Source of the DNA: RPQJ01 sp963706535
GTDB lineage: Bacteria > Pseudomonadota > Gammaproteobacteria > Steroidobacterales > Steroidobacteraceae
Assembly: GCA_963706535.1 (NCBI GenBank)
Contig: CAVPMU010000012.1
Coordinates: forward strand, 186,001-250,000
Reading direction: 5' to 3'
Length of the DNA stretch: 64,000 nucleotides
Part shown: positions 1-8,379 of the stretch, one piece after another
Layout of the letters: each line of letters begins with the position of its first letter
Numbering within the stretch: position 1 is the stretch's first letter
The notes under the pieces: model-generated
Told to the model about the DNA's origin: nothing
What the model saw: only the letters and a program-made list of their open reading frames with translations
Database searches by the model: none
Program-made: the position numbers and the translations under genes

Positions 1-2235
1 GGTGGGGGCGAGCTGGTCGAGGCGGCGCTGGCCATTCCAGTCCAGCAACCCGTGCAATGCGCCACGCAGGTCGACCTTCGCGAGTTGCTCGCGGCGCGTG
101 ATCCGTTCCAGCCAGGGCGCGAGCCAGTCCTCCAGCGAGGCCAGCAGTCCGGCGTCGGAGGCGTCGGGCCATGCGGCCGGGCCTTGCGGGTCGTGCGCCC
201 TCACCAGGGCGACACGCGCGCGCCACTGCTCGAGGTCGCGGGTCCAGGGCAGGCAGGCGAGGCCCAGGGAGCGGATGCCCTGCAGCATGGCGGCCAGCGT
301 GGCTCCGGGCGGTGGCTGGCGCAGGGGATCGTCGCGCAGGACGAGCTGGCCGAGCCGCCGCAGCCTGCGCGCGGCGACCGTCTCGTCGCGTGGATCCCAC
401 TCGACGCTCGAGGTCTCCGTTATCGACGCGCCGAAGTGTCGTTCGAGCAGGTTCGGGTCGAGTGGCGCGGCGAGCTGGATGCGCGCCTCCCGCTCGCCGG
501 CGTCGAGCTCCGCAACGACGATGAATTCCGAACGTGCCAGTGCCGTGGCCTGCGCAAACACTGCGCCGCGTCCGCCGCTCAGGGCATATCGCCCGCCGCC
601 GCCCTCGCGTGCGCGCCCGATCCGGTCCGGATACGCAAACGCAAGCAGCAGGCCGGGCGCGTCCGTCTCGGCGATCGCGGCCGCCCCGGTCGACGGCCCG
701 CGTTCGAGGCGGGACAGTTGCCGCTCGACCTGCTGCCGCACACGCTGGATGCGCCGCACCGCGGCGCCATCGACGTCGAGGCCGGGCGGTGGGGCCCGAC
801 CATGAAGTACGTCGACGCGAATCCGCAGGTCGGGGTCGCGCAGCGGCCCGGCCGCGCGCAGCGGATCGCGCTCCGAGAGCACGGCCGCCATGTCGCAGGC
901 GAGCCGCTCGAGCCCGAGCGAACGGGCGCGGAGCACCATGTGCGCGAGCCGCGGGTGCAGGCCGAGCGACGCCATGTCGCGGCCGAGCGGCGTAATGCGG
1001 TCACGGTCGTCGAGCGCTTCGAGCGCCCTCAGCAGGTCCCGTGCCTGCGCCAGCGGTGCGGCCGGCGGCGGATCCAGCCACGCGAGTGACTCGGCCTCCG
1101 CGCCCCAGCAGGCGAGCTCGAGCGCGAGCGGCGCGAGATCGGCCTCGAGGATCTCGGCGGGCGACTGCGGCAGCAGCGCGGCATGAACGGATTCACTCCA
1201 CAGCCGGTAGCAGGCGCCGGGCGCGGTCCGTCCGGCGCGTCCGCGACGCTGGTCCGCGGAGGAGCGCGAGATGCGCAGGGTCTCGAGGCGGCTCATGCCG
1301 CTTGCCGGATCGAAACGCTGCCGTCGCTCGAGGCCCGCATCGACCACGATGCGCACGCCTTCGATGGTCAGGCTGGTCTCGGCGATGTTGGTCGCGACCA
1401 CCACCTTGCGCCGGCCCCGCGGGTCGGGACGCAGCGCCGCATCCTGCGCTTCCGCGGAAAGTTCGCCATACAGGGGCAGCACGGCGAAGGCGGCCGGTTC
1501 GAGGCTCGTCGCAAGCACCTCTGCCACGCGACGGATCTCGCCGGCGCCCGGCAGGAATGCCAGCACGTCGCCCTCTTGCTCCGCGATGGCGCGCACGACG
1601 GCGGCAGCGACCTGGCGCGCGATCTCGTGCGGCCGACGGTCGCCGCCCGCAGGGCCTGCAAGATACGTCGTCTGTACGTCGAACATGCGCCCGGGCGAGC
1701 GGATGACCGTCGCTTCGCCGAGCAGCCGCGCGATGGCCTCGCCGTCGAGCGTGGCCGACATCACCAGCAGGCGCAGCGACTCGCGCAGGTGACGCTGGCA
1801 CTCGAGCGCCAGTGCGAGCCCGAGGTCGCCCTGCAGGTTGCGCTCGTGGAACTCGTCGAACACGACGCACGCGACACCCTCGAGCGCGGGATCGCGCTGC
1901 AGCATGCGCGTGAGGATGCCCTCGGTCACGACCTCGATGACGGTACGCGGACCGACCCGCGTCTCGAGCCGCGTGCGGAATCCGACCGTGTTACTCACGT
2001 CCTCGCCGAGCAGCGAGGCCATGCGCGTCGCGACGGCCCGGGCGGCGATGCGACGTGGCTCCAGCATCACGATGCGGCCGGTCCCGCGCCACGCGGCGTC
2101 GAGGAGCGCAAGCGGGACGAGCGTGCTCTTGCCGGCGCCCGGCGGCGCCTCGAGCAGCACGGCCCGGTGCGACTCGAGCGCGCGCGCGAGCTCGGGCAGG
2201 GCTTCCACGATCGGCAGTGGGGGCAGTGCACGCAT
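1..2235 (-). CDS. hrpB: ATP-dependent RNA helicase HrpB (3' end outside window)
   Basis: DEAH-box helicase of the HrpB family, probably acting on RNA; its exact cellular role is poorly defined. The frame is open from an ATG at 2235 to base 1, giving 745 codons; the family is roughly 800-840 residues, so only the C-terminus is missing. Visible motifs: Walker A APPGAGKST (residues 30-38), DEFHER in the DEAH-box position (127-132), and motif VI QRRGRAGR (329-336). The last visible residues, around DWNGQRRLDQLAPT, match the HrpB-specific C-terminal region as I remember it. I checked frame continuity at four points (about 1866, 1257, 996 and 75). Opposite-strand open frames here are shadows. No partner gene is visible upstream; vapBC is divergent. 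Confidence 0.93.
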   Translation of the reverse strand, partial: MRALPPLPIVEALPELARALESHRAVLLEAPPGAGKSTLVPLALLDAAWRGTGRIVMLEPRRIAARAVATRMASLLGEDVSNTVGFRTRLETRVGPRTVIEVVTEGILTRMLQRDPALEGVACVVFDEFHERNLQGDLGLALALECQRHLRESLRLLVMSATLDGEAIARLLGEATVIRSPGRMFDVQTTYLAGPAGGDRRPHEIARQVAAAVVRAIAEQEGDVLAFLPGAGEIRRVAEVLATSLEPAAFAVLPLYGELSAEAQDAALRPDPRGRRKVVVATNIAETSLTIEGVRIVVDAGLERRQRFDPASGMSRLETLRISRSSADQRRGRAGRTAPGACYRLWSESVHAALLPQSPAEILEADLAPLALELACWGAEAESLAWLDPPPAAPLAQARDLLRALEALDDRDRITPLGRDMASLGLHPRLAHMVLRARSLGLERLACDMAAVLSERDPLRAAGPLRDPDLRIRVDVLHGRAPPPGLDVDGAAVRRIQRVRQQVERQLSRLERGPSTGAAAIAETDAPGLLLAFAYPDRIGRAREGGGGRYALSGGRGAVFAQATALARSEFIVVAELDAGEREARIQLAAPLDPNLLERHFGASITETSSVEWDPRDETVAARRLRRLGQLVLRDDPLRQPPPGATLAAMLQGIRSLGLACLPWTRDLEQWRARVALVRAHDPQGPAAWPDASDAGLLASLEDWLAPWLERITRREQLAKVDLRGALHGLLDWNGQRRLDQLAPT

Positions 2236-2345
2236 GGGGGTGGCGCAGTGTACCGTCCGGCGTGCGTGACTCACCCCGGTGCGCCGATGGAGACGACATC
2301 GGGTACTGGCAAGCGGTCACTTTTCTGAGCGATGGAGGCGCCCTC

Positions 2346-2373
2346 TTGCAGCACCGGCAGCAATGTGTAAAAT
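2346..2373 (+). promoter_or_regulatory. Putative sigma-70 promoter of vapBC
   Basis: TTGCAG (2346-2351) and TAAAAT (2368-2373) are separated by 16 bases and lie just upstream of vapB. GTGTAA occurs twice (2365-2370 and 2377-2382), one copy overlapping the -10 box, which would suit autoregulation by the VapBC complex. Seen by eye only; spacing and match are reasonable but not decisive. Confidence 0.4.
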
Positions 2374-2392
2374 CGTGTGTAAGAGGTGACAC

Positions 2393-2590
2393 ATGGCTAC
2401 CAATCTCTCGTTGGATCCCGCCCTCATCGAGCAGGCGCTCGCGGTGAGCGGAGAGCGCACCAAGAAGGCAGCCGTGACCCGCGCCCTGGAGGAATTCGTC
2501 GCCCGCCGCAAGCAGAAGAATCTGCTCGAGTTGATGGGCAAGCTGGAGTGGGACAAGTCTTACGACTACAAGGCCGAGCGGTCGCGCTGA
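2393..2590 (+). CDS. vapB: VapB-family antitoxin
   Basis: Small 65-residue protein, proposed antitoxin of a type II toxin-antitoxin pair. The N-terminal half (NLSLDPALIEQALAVSG, then ERTKKAAVTRALEEFV) looks like a DNA-binding ribbon-helix-helix of the VapB/DUF2191 type. The acidic-basic tail (MGKLEWDKSYDYKAERSR) resembles the toxin-binding tail of that family. An AGAGG ribosome site at 2382-2386 supports the ATG at 2393. The stop overlaps the start of the next gene by one base (TGATG), so the two are translationally coupled. Antitoxin and complex would be expected to repress their own promoter. Identification rests on family resemblance and on the VapC-like neighbour. Confidence 0.82.
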   Translation: MATNLSLDPALIEQALAVSGERTKKAAVTRALEEFVARRKQKNLLELMGKLEWDKSYDYKAERSR

Positions 2591-2997
2591 TGGCAATGCT
2601 CGTCGACACGAGCGTCTGGTCACTGGCATTCCGCCGCGACACGGACTCGAATGCGCCCCAGGTCGCGGCGCTACGGTCCGTGCTTGGCGGCACCGAGACA
2701 GTCGTAACCACCGGACTCGTGTTGCAGGAACTTCTGCAAGGCTTCAGCGGGCCGCGCGCTTTCCGGGACCTTGTCGCAAGGTTCGCCGCACTGGCACTCA
2801 TTGTCCCGGATCGCGACGACCATATTGGCGCGGCGGACCTGCGCAATCGGTGCCGACGTGCGGGAATACAAGTCGGCACGATCGACGCACTGCTCGCCCA
2901 GCTCTGCATTCGCCACGAGTTGCTCTTGCTGACGACGGACCATGGCTTCACGCTAGTCGCGCGACACTGCCCGCTTCGAGTGTGGCAGCCTGGGTAG
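2590..2997 (+). CDS. vapC: VapC-family PIN-domain toxin
   Basis: PIN-domain ribonuclease toxin of 135 residues. It opens with MAMLVDTSVWSLAFR, the conserved first PIN acidic site (D6). Further acidic positions appear in the central TGLVLQELLQGF (E), in IQVGTIDALLAQLC (D) and in LLLTTDHGF (D), which is the normal PIN arrangement. The ATG at 2590 overlaps the vapB stop. The usual VapC activity is cleavage of tRNA or other RNA when VapB is degraded; the specific target cannot be inferred. The next gene starts 95 bases downstream and is probably unrelated. Confidence 0.88.
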   Translation: MAMLVDTSVWSLAFRRDTDSNAPQVAALRSVLGGTETVVTTGLVLQELLQGFSGPRAFRDLVARFAALALIVPDRDDHIGAADLRNRCRRAGIQVGTIDALLAQLCIRHELLLLTTDHGFTLVARHCPLRVWQPG

Positions 2998-3092
2998 TAG
3001 CCGACGAGCGACAGACTGCGAGTCGGGAAGTGATCCAATCGGAACTGGCGCGCCATGCAATTTGCACGGGTCAAACGGCGCAGGAGCGCGTG

Positions 3093-3578
3093 ATGTCGGC
3101 GGACTTCTGGTTGTGGCTGCTGGCCGGCCTGCTGGTGCTCGTGGGCCTGGCAGGGTCGGTACTGCCCGCGCTGCCCGGCGTGCCGCTGGTATTCGGCGGA
3201 TTGCTGCTGGCCGCATGGATCGATGACTTCGAGCGCGTGACCTGGCTGCCGCTGGTCGTCCTCGGCGTGCTGACGGCCGTCTCGTTCGTGATCGATTTCG
3301 TCGCCACCGCGCTCGGCGCCAAGCGCGTCGGCGCCACGCGCCTCGCGATCGTCGGCGCGCTGCTCGGGACCGTGGCGGGCGTGTTCCTCGGCATCCCGGG
3401 ACTCATCCTCGGGCCGTTCGTCGGCGCCGTGGCGGGCGAGATGATCTCGCACGGCAAGGTGGAGCAGGCGACCCGCGCGGGGCTCGCGACCTGGATGGGG
3501 CTCATCTTCGGAACCTTGTCGAAGGTGGCGCTGGTGTTCGCCATGCTCGGGGTGTTCGCGCTCGCTTACTTCGTTTGA
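3093..3578 (+). CDS. DUF456 family membrane protein
   Basis: Integral membrane protein of 161 residues. The ATG at 3093 has a CAGGAG ribosome site at 3081-3086. Several hydrophobic segments are present (about residues 6-40, 52-72, 80-115 and 138-160) with the glycine/proline-rich pattern PALPGVPLVFGGLL and a central GIPGLILGPFVGAVAGE, both typical of DUF456 proteins. Function of the family is unknown. The gene appears monocistronic and is followed by a palindrome-rich non-coding region. An in-frame upstream extension exists but lacks a convincing start and would precede the membrane segments with unrelated sequence. Confidence 0.8.
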   Translation: MSADFWLWLLAGLLVLVGLAGSVLPALPGVPLVFGGLLLAAWIDDFERVTWLPLVVLGVLTAVSFVIDFVATALGAKRVGATRLAIVGALLGTVAGVFLGIPGLILGPFVGAVAGEMISHGKVEQATRAGLATWMGLIFGTLSKVALVFAMLGVFALAYFV

Positions 3579-3590
3579 GCTGGTGGCTGC

Positions 3591-3888
3591 GCCTCCTGCG
3601 CGGTTCGTCGAAGGCTCACTCTTGCGGCGCCGGGCTTGCGGGGCGGTAGTTCGAGTCCGCCTACCACGAGAGAGGGTGCGTGAATGCGTTCGGAGGGTCG
3701 CCGTAGGATCAGGTAGCTGGCGACGTCGAGGTCAGACCATCGCGTCGCGTCGGTGGGGGAGTTGCCCCGAGTGTCCGCGCGATGGCGGCGGCGAAATGCG
3801 TCGCGTCGTCGCGGACGTTGAACCACCGCCCCGCAAGCCCGGCCCCGGACGCGCGCGTGAGTCGACTGCGACGAACCGCACAGGAGGC
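3591..3888. repeat. REPIN-like imperfect inverted repeat
   Basis: Two pairs of inverted arms. Bases 3591-3610 pair with 3869-3888 (19 of 20 match), and 3629-3652 (core CGGGCTTGCGGGGCGG) pairs with 3820-3843 (23 of 24). Spacers between the arm pairs differ (18 and 25 bases), so this is a decayed or asymmetric palindrome. Two inverted REP-like units around a spacer is the REPIN arrangement. No transposase gene is present. The short open frames across the region are not convincing proteins. Confidence 0.6.
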
Positions 3889-3978
3889 TCGTCATGCTGC
3901 GCCATGCGAGTTGCGCTCGCGCCGCTGGACCTCCGTGGTGCGGCGCGATCGACACCACCGGCGGTTATCGACTGATGC

Positions 3979-4159
3979 GCCGGGCGTGACGGGGGATTTA
4001 TCTCCCGCTCGCGCAAGGGAACGCCGAAAGGATCAAAAAATGGGGACATTCACCTGTTTTCCAGTTGGCGGACGGAAAACAGGTGAATGTCCCCATTTTT
4101 TGATCTTTTCGAAGCGCGGTAGACCTGGAGCGGGAGATAAATCCCCCGTCATGCCCGGC
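3979..4159. repeat. Long nested hairpin element (REP/RAYT-like)
   Basis: The inner arms 4031-4062 and 4074-4105 are perfect 32-base inverted repeats around an 11-base loop, with the core ATGGGGACATTCACCTG. The outer arms 3979-4009 and 4129-4159 (core GGGGGATTTATCTCCCGCT) match at all but one base. The unequal segments between the two pairs do not pair well. Single-stranded, this would fold into a large cruciform. From memory, similar strings border REP-associated (Y1) transposase elements, but no such gene is visible here. The element ends about 20 bases from the stop of the HhH gene and could also act as its terminator. Confidence 0.7.
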
Positions 4160-4179
4160 GTGTCAGTCGGTCAACGAGC

Positions 4180-5037
4180 TTACGAGGAGTAGTGCCCCCG
4201 ACACTCGACCTCGCGCCCCCGCACCACGCGCCGCCCCGCCAGCGGCCCATGCGTCTCGGTCACGACCGTGTGCTGCCCCTCGGTGTGCTGGTCGTCGTAG
4301 AAATAGATGACCACCCAGTCGCGCGTTCGGCTCAGCTGGTGCGCCTGCGCGGTATTGGAGTAGAGCGCGGTGAAATGCCAGCCGTCGCGCGTCGTGTGCA
4401 GCACCGGCAGCCACGACTCGCCGGTGGGGTTGAACCGCCGCGGCGCGATGGTGGGCAGTTTGCCCGCCTCGGCATGCACGCGATATTCGTGGTCCACGTC
4501 GAGGATCATTGCGACGGGCGGCGCGTTGGCGGCCTCGTGTCCCGTAGTTGCATCCGCGCTGTGCCGACGCCCGCGCGCCAGCATCGACTGCAGGCTCGAG
4601 CGGATCGCGGCCGCGCGTCGTGGTCCCACGCCCGGCACCGTCTCGAGCCGCCCATCGAGCGCGGCAATCTCGAGCGCCTCGAGCGTATCGACGTGCAGCT
4701 CGTCGTGGATGCGTTCGGCGAGCCGATGGCCGAGCCCGGGCACGGAGGTGAAGAGCTGCACCGGGTCGGAACTGCCGCGCAGGCGCTCGAGCTGCACCCA
4801 GCGCCCCGTACGCACCATCTCGAGCAGGGCGGAGGCGATGCCGCGGCCGATGCCCGGCAACGCGTCGAGGCCGGCGATGCCCTCGTGGTCGATGATCGTG
4901 GACAGGTCCTGCGGCAGGTCGCGAACGGTGTCCGCCGCCTTGCGATAGGCCGACACCCGGAAGGGATTGGCGCCCTGTGCCGCGAGCAGGTCCGCGGCTT
5001 CCCGCAGGCGGTCCGCACAGCGAGCGTTGATGGTCAT
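4180..5037 (-). CDS. Helix-hairpin-helix protein (PolX N-terminus-like)
   Basis: Protein of 285 residues. The first half resembles the fingers/8-kDa region of family X DNA polymerases: a helical start (INARCADRLREAADLL), NPFRVSAYRKAAD, and HhH motifs GLDALPGIGRGIASALLEM, SVPGLGHRLAERI and TVPGVGPRRAAAI. There is no polymerase palm or PHP domain; the C-terminal part is a compact unassigned domain rich in aromatic and basic residues. It probably binds DNA; no catalytic role can be claimed. The start at 5037 lies 4 bases after the stop of the CBS gene, implying one operon. A longer version starting at 5103 would overlap that gene. Confidence 0.7.
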   Translation of the reverse strand: MTINARCADRLREAADLLAAQGANPFRVSAYRKAADTVRDLPQDLSTIIDHEGIAGLDALPGIGRGIASALLEMVRTGRWVQLERLRGSSDPVQLFTSVPGLGHRLAERIHDELHVDTLEALEIAALDGRLETVPGVGPRRAAAIRSSLQSMLARGRRHSADATTGHEAANAPPVAMILDVDHEYRVHAEAGKLPTIAPRRFNPTGESWLPVLHTTRDGWHFTALYSNTAQAHQLSRTRDWVVIYFYDDQHTEGQHTVVTETHGPLAGRRVVRGREVECRGHYSS

Positions 5038-5041
5038 GGCG

Positions 5042-5482
5042 TCAGGCGGCCTCATCGGGACCTGCAGGCGGGTGCCGTTCGCGCAGGACTCGTGCGAGCG
5101 CACGGCACGCGTCGGTGGCCGTGAAGATCCCGACCAGCTTGCCGCCGCGGGTCACGAGGGCGGAACCGAGGTGGCGTTCGGCCATCTGCGTCGCGACTTC
5201 CTCCAGCGGCACCGCCGCGTCCACGACGAACGAGTCGGGCTGGTAGACGTCGCGCACCGCAAGCTCGCGCTCCGGCGGGAAGCCCAGGTCCGGGCCCAGG
5301 GCGAGCTTGATGTCGCGGTCGGTGAGCACGCCGGCCAGCTCGCCGCGCTCGGTCACCGGCAGGTGGCGGATCTGGCGCTCGCGCATGAACGCGTGCGCCT
5401 CGGCCAGCGGCGCGTCCACCTCGATCGAATACGGAAACGGCGTCATGTAGGCGAGGATCTGCGGCAGGTGGCGACGCGACAT
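5042..5482 (-). CDS. CBS-domain pair protein
   Basis: 146-residue soluble protein made of two CBS motifs: one around IRHLPVTERGELAGVLTDRDIK and one around LGSALVTRGGKLVGIFTATDAC. Each has the expected beta-alpha-beta pattern ending in a T/S-x-x-D. Tandem CBS domains bind adenine nucleotides and sense energy state, but a stand-alone pair does not reveal its client. It is first in a two-gene operon with the HhH protein and is divergent from the phospholipase-D gene across a 122-base gap. Met13 is an alternative start. Confidence 0.85.
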   Translation of the reverse strand: MSRRHLPQILAYMTPFPYSIEVDAPLAEAHAFMRERQIRHLPVTERGELAGVLTDRDIKLALGPDLGFPPERELAVRDVYQPDSFVVDAAVPLEEVATQMAERHLGSALVTRGGKLVGIFTATDACRALARVLRERHPPAGPDEAA

Positions 5483-5604
5483 GACGGCCGTTCTTGTTCA
5501 GGCAAGCTCGGTCGATCCTGCTCCCCGCGCCGGGCCCGGACCATGCGGGTTTTACGATAGGGGGCGGGGCGGGCCCGAGCCCGGGCCGGTATCATGCCGC
5601 CACG

Positions 5605-7185
5605 ATGCTGATCCGGCTCCCAATGCTCTCGCCAGCGCGGCTGCTGCTGCTCGCGCTGCTGCCGCTCCTCACCCATTGCGCGAGCGCGCCCCGGCTCGAC
5701 GGGATCGTGGCTACGCACGCGGTGCCCCCGGGGCGCTCGACGACACTCGACCAGGTGATGCTGAAGGACCTCGGCGACGAGCCGGGGGTGTCCGCCATCC
5801 GCCTGCTGGAGCTTAACTCGATGGCGTTCGCCTACCGCTCGGCGACCGCGGAAGCAGCCGAGCGGACGCTCGACGTGCAGTACTACATCTGGCACGAGGA
5901 CTTCACCGGCAAGCTCCTCGCGTCCGAGCTGATGCGCGCCGCCGAGCGCGGCGTGCGGGTGCGGGTGCTGGTCGACGACGTCGACGCCCGCGCCAAGCAC
6001 GACCTGTTCGCGGTCGCCGACCTGCACCCGAGGATCGAGGTGCGGATCTTCAACCCGTTCTACAGCCGCTCGGGACTGCTGGGACAGGTGAGCGAGTACG
6101 TGCTGCGCGGCAGCCGGCTCAACCACCGCATGCACAACAAGGCGTGGATTGCGGACAACCGGGTGGCCATCATCGGCGGGCGCAACATCGGCGACGAGTA
6201 CTTCGGGGCCTCGCCGCATTCGAACTTCAGCGACCTCGACCTGGTGGTGTCCGGGCCGATCGTGCACGAGGTGAGCGCCTCCTTCGACGAGTACTGGAAC
6301 AGCAGGAACGCGGTGCCCGTGTCGCGGTTCGACCGCAAGCGGCCCGAGCCCGGCGCGCTCGGGCGGCTGATCGAGTCGGCCCGGGAGTTTCGCGAGGAGG
6401 CCGGCGAGAGCGACTACATCGAGGCCTTGCGGGACGTGAAGCGGCGCGCCGAGCTGCTGGCCCAGCAGGCGCCTCCGCTGCGCGTGAAGCACATCGAGCT
6501 GCTGGTGGACGAGCCGAGCAAGGTCGGCACCGACAAGAGCGGCGTGCGGGCCTCGCGCGTGCTGACCGGGATCGCCGCGACGGCGCGCGACGCCAGGGAG
6601 GAACTCCTGATCGTCTCGCCGTACTTCGTGCCGCGCAAGCGCGGTGCCCAGGGCCTCGTCGAAGCCGTGGAGCGCGGGATGCGGGTGGCCGTGCTGACCA
6701 ACTCACTTGCGGCCACCGACGTGGCGGCCGTGCACACCGGCTACGCGCGCTATCGGCGCCAACTGCTGCGCGGCGGCGTCGAGATCTACGAGATGAAGCG
6801 CAAGGCCGGCAGCGCCGAGGGGCGCCACCAGATCAGCGTCACCGGATCCTCGGGCGCGAGCCTGCACACCAAGGCGATGGTCATCGACCAGCGCTGGGCC
6901 TACATCGGTTCCATGAACCTCGATCCGCGCTCCGCCGACCTCAACATGGAAATGGGCGTGCTGGTCGAGAGCCCGGAGCTCGCCGCGCAGCTGCGCGAGC
7001 AATTCGAGCGCACCACATCGCCGGAGCTGAGCTACAGGGTGGTGATGGAAAAGGGCGAGGGCCTGGTCTGGTACGACGAGGTGCGTGGCCAGAAACGCCG
7101 GCTCGAGCGCGAGCCCGATGCCAGCGTCTGGCGGCGCCTGGCCGTGACGCTGCTGCGCGCCCTTCCCATCGAGTCACAGCTCTGA
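5605..7185 (+). CDS. Phospholipase D-family lipoprotein (cardiolipin synthase-like)
   Basis: 526-residue protein with two HxKx4D phospholipase-D motifs: H177/K179/D184 followed by GGRNIGDEYF, and H421/K423/D428 followed by GSMNLDPRS. The N-terminus from the ATG at 5605 gives a hydrophobic stretch ending in LLTHC, a lipobox with Cys25, so it should be a lipid-anchored envelope protein. Such proteins transfer phosphatidyl groups or hydrolyse phospholipids; cardiolipin synthase ClsC-type activity is the nearest guess. The in-frame start at 5494 would put 37 residues in front of the signal sequence and is less likely. It converges with the ThiF-like gene, leaving 5 bases between stops. Confidence 0.87.
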   Translation: MLIRLPMLSPARLLLLALLPLLTHCASAPRLDGIVATHAVPPGRSTTLDQVMLKDLGDEPGVSAIRLLELNSMAFAYRSATAEAAERTLDVQYYIWHEDFTGKLLASELMRAAERGVRVRVLVDDVDARAKHDLFAVADLHPRIEVRIFNPFYSRSGLLGQVSEYVLRGSRLNHRMHNKAWIADNRVAIIGGRNIGDEYFGASPHSNFSDLDLVVSGPIVHEVSASFDEYWNSRNAVPVSRFDRKRPEPGALGRLIESAREFREEAGESDYIEALRDVKRRAELLAQQAPPLRVKHIELLVDEPSKVGTDKSGVRASRVLTGIAATARDAREELLIVSPYFVPRKRGAQGLVEAVERGMRVAVLTNSLAATDVAAVHTGYARYRRQLLRGGVEIYEMKRKAGSAEGRHQISVTGSSGASLHTKAMVIDQRWAYIGSMNLDPRSADLNMEMGVLVESPELAAQLREQFERTTSPELSYRVVMEKGEGLVWYDEVRGQKRRLEREPDASVWRRLAVTLLRALPIESQL

Positions 7186-7190
7186 GTCGC

Positions 7191-8138
7191 TCAGCTTCCG
7201 CCAGCTTCGAGATCGAAGCAGACCGGGCCGTCGGGGGTGTTGGTGGTCGCGTACTTCACCGGCGCCGACGTGCTGCCGAAGCGTTCCATCAGCTCGCCCA
7301 GCGTGAACGTGTCGCGAATCTCGACCTGCACGGCCCGCGTACCGCAGCGGGGACAGGTCGCGATCGATTCGTCGAACTCGTTGGCGCGGTGGTTGACGTA
7401 GAGCGCCGACTCGGCGAGCGGTCCGCAGGTACCACACTCGTAGCGGGTGATCAGCCGGTCGCTCAGGTGCAGCGTCTGGTCCACCAGTCGCCGGTCGCCG
7501 GGGATGCCTTCCACGCGCGCGCACCAGCGGTTGCGTGTGCGGACGATCCGTGGCGCCATCTGGAACGGCTCGCAGCCGGCACAGTCGGTGGAGCGCTCGA
7601 GGTCCACGAGCTCGCTCGCGCCGCTGATCGCACTGATCACGAGCCGTCGGGCGGGCGGGCGCGGGTCATTGCGCAGGCTGAACGGAGCCTCGGCGGCGGC
7701 GGCGACCGCGTCGGGGACAGCCGGGCCCGTCGAGCCAGCGGCTGCGACCGGGGGCTGACCGACGCGGCGCAGACCGGCGCTGGTGTAGCGTTCGGCGATC
7801 TGCCGGTAGGCCTCGTCGGCGAAGTGGCACTCGACGCAGGCGCGCTCGGCGCTGGATCCGAACGGGAAGCACTCGACCACCAGGCGGCCGTCGTCGAGCG
7901 CGACGACGACGAGGTCCACGGCGACGATCAGGCACATCTGGTTCAGGCGCAACAGCGACTCCGGGTCGCCCGTCACCGTGACGACGCAGTCGTGGCGTTG
8001 CAGGCGCCCGAGGCTCAGCGTGTCCCAGAAGTCGTCGCCGGCCGAGTCGACTTCCCCGGCCCCGATCCGCGCGATCTGTTCGCGCAGTTGGTTCGCGAAC
8101 GCGCCCTCGCCGACGACCAATATCCGCTGCTTGCTCAT
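7191..8138 (-). CDS. ThiF/E1-like protein with zinc-binding cysteines
   Basis: 315-residue protein of unknown role. It starts with a Rossmann-like RILVVGEGAFANQL. Residues around 60-100 follow the second half of a ThiF/E1 adenylation domain: R-x-x-LN-x-x-C, a hydrophobic strand, G, then a CVECHF zinc-type pair. The usual middle part of that domain appears shortened. The C-terminal third has CAGC, CGTC and CPRCGT, so at least one zinc ribbon is likely. A real adenylating enzyme or a TOMM-type recognition protein are both possible; the ATP-binding residues cannot be confirmed. It lies 25 bases after the IS-interrupted secretin-like gene and may suffer polar effects from the insertion. Confidence 0.5.
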   Translation of the reverse strand: MSKQRILVVGEGAFANQLREQIARIGAGEVDSAGDDFWDTLSLGRLQRHDCVVTVTGDPESLLRLNQMCLIVAVDLVVVALDDGRLVVECFPFGSSAERACVECHFADEAYRQIAERYTSAGLRRVGQPPVAAAGSTGPAVPDAVAAAAEAPFSLRNDPRPPARRLVISAISGASELVDLERSTDCAGCEPFQMAPRIVRTRNRWCARVEGIPGDRRLVDQTLHLSDRLITRYECGTCGPLAESALYVNHRANEFDESIATCPRCGTRAVQVEIRDTFTLGELMERFGSTSAPVKYATTNTPDGPVCFDLEAGGS

Positions 8139-8163
8139 GCCGCTCCTCGTTCCTCGCCCGCCG

Positions 8164-8379
8164 TCAGCGGATCTCCTCGACCTTCACCCAGGCGGAATAC
8201 TCCGAGGCGCCGCCGTGCCGACCCCACACGAGCAGGCCACTCGTCGATCCCGAGCTCGTCTCGCGCACGGCGCCGAGTTCGATCCGCTCGCCGAGCGGCA
8301 TGCTCACCGTCGCGGTGGCGCCGCCGCTCTCCACGACCCCGCGCTGCCCCGTGAAACGCTGCTGGCGCGGGGAAACCTG
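8164..8379 (-). pseudogene. 3' fragment of secretin-domain protein, cut by IS
   Basis: 72 residues ending at TGA 8166-8164: a VSPRQQRFTGQRG segment, SGGATATVSMPLGERIELG and a C-terminal EYSAWVKVEEIR. It reads as the missing C-terminal part of the gene whose 5' portion lies at 9547-10083. There is no start or ribosome site, so it is untranslated or severely truncated. Removing the IS and one TA copy leaves this part one base out of frame with the 5' part; the surplus base is G8380 on the gene strand. Confidence 0.65.

Noticed and set aside
52..2328. Long plus-strand open frames across the hrpB region
   Set aside because: Arg/Pro/Ala-rich shadow translations opposite the continuous, motif-bearing hrpB frame.
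3641..3668. tRNA T-arm-like string GTTCGAGTCCGCC followed by TACCA
   Set aside because: No acceptor or anticodon arm upstream, and the same bases are part of the REPIN-like arm.
3583..3975. 130-codon open frames on both strands in the intergenic palindrome region
   Set aside because: They follow the inverted repeats, lack ribosome sites and resemble no family.
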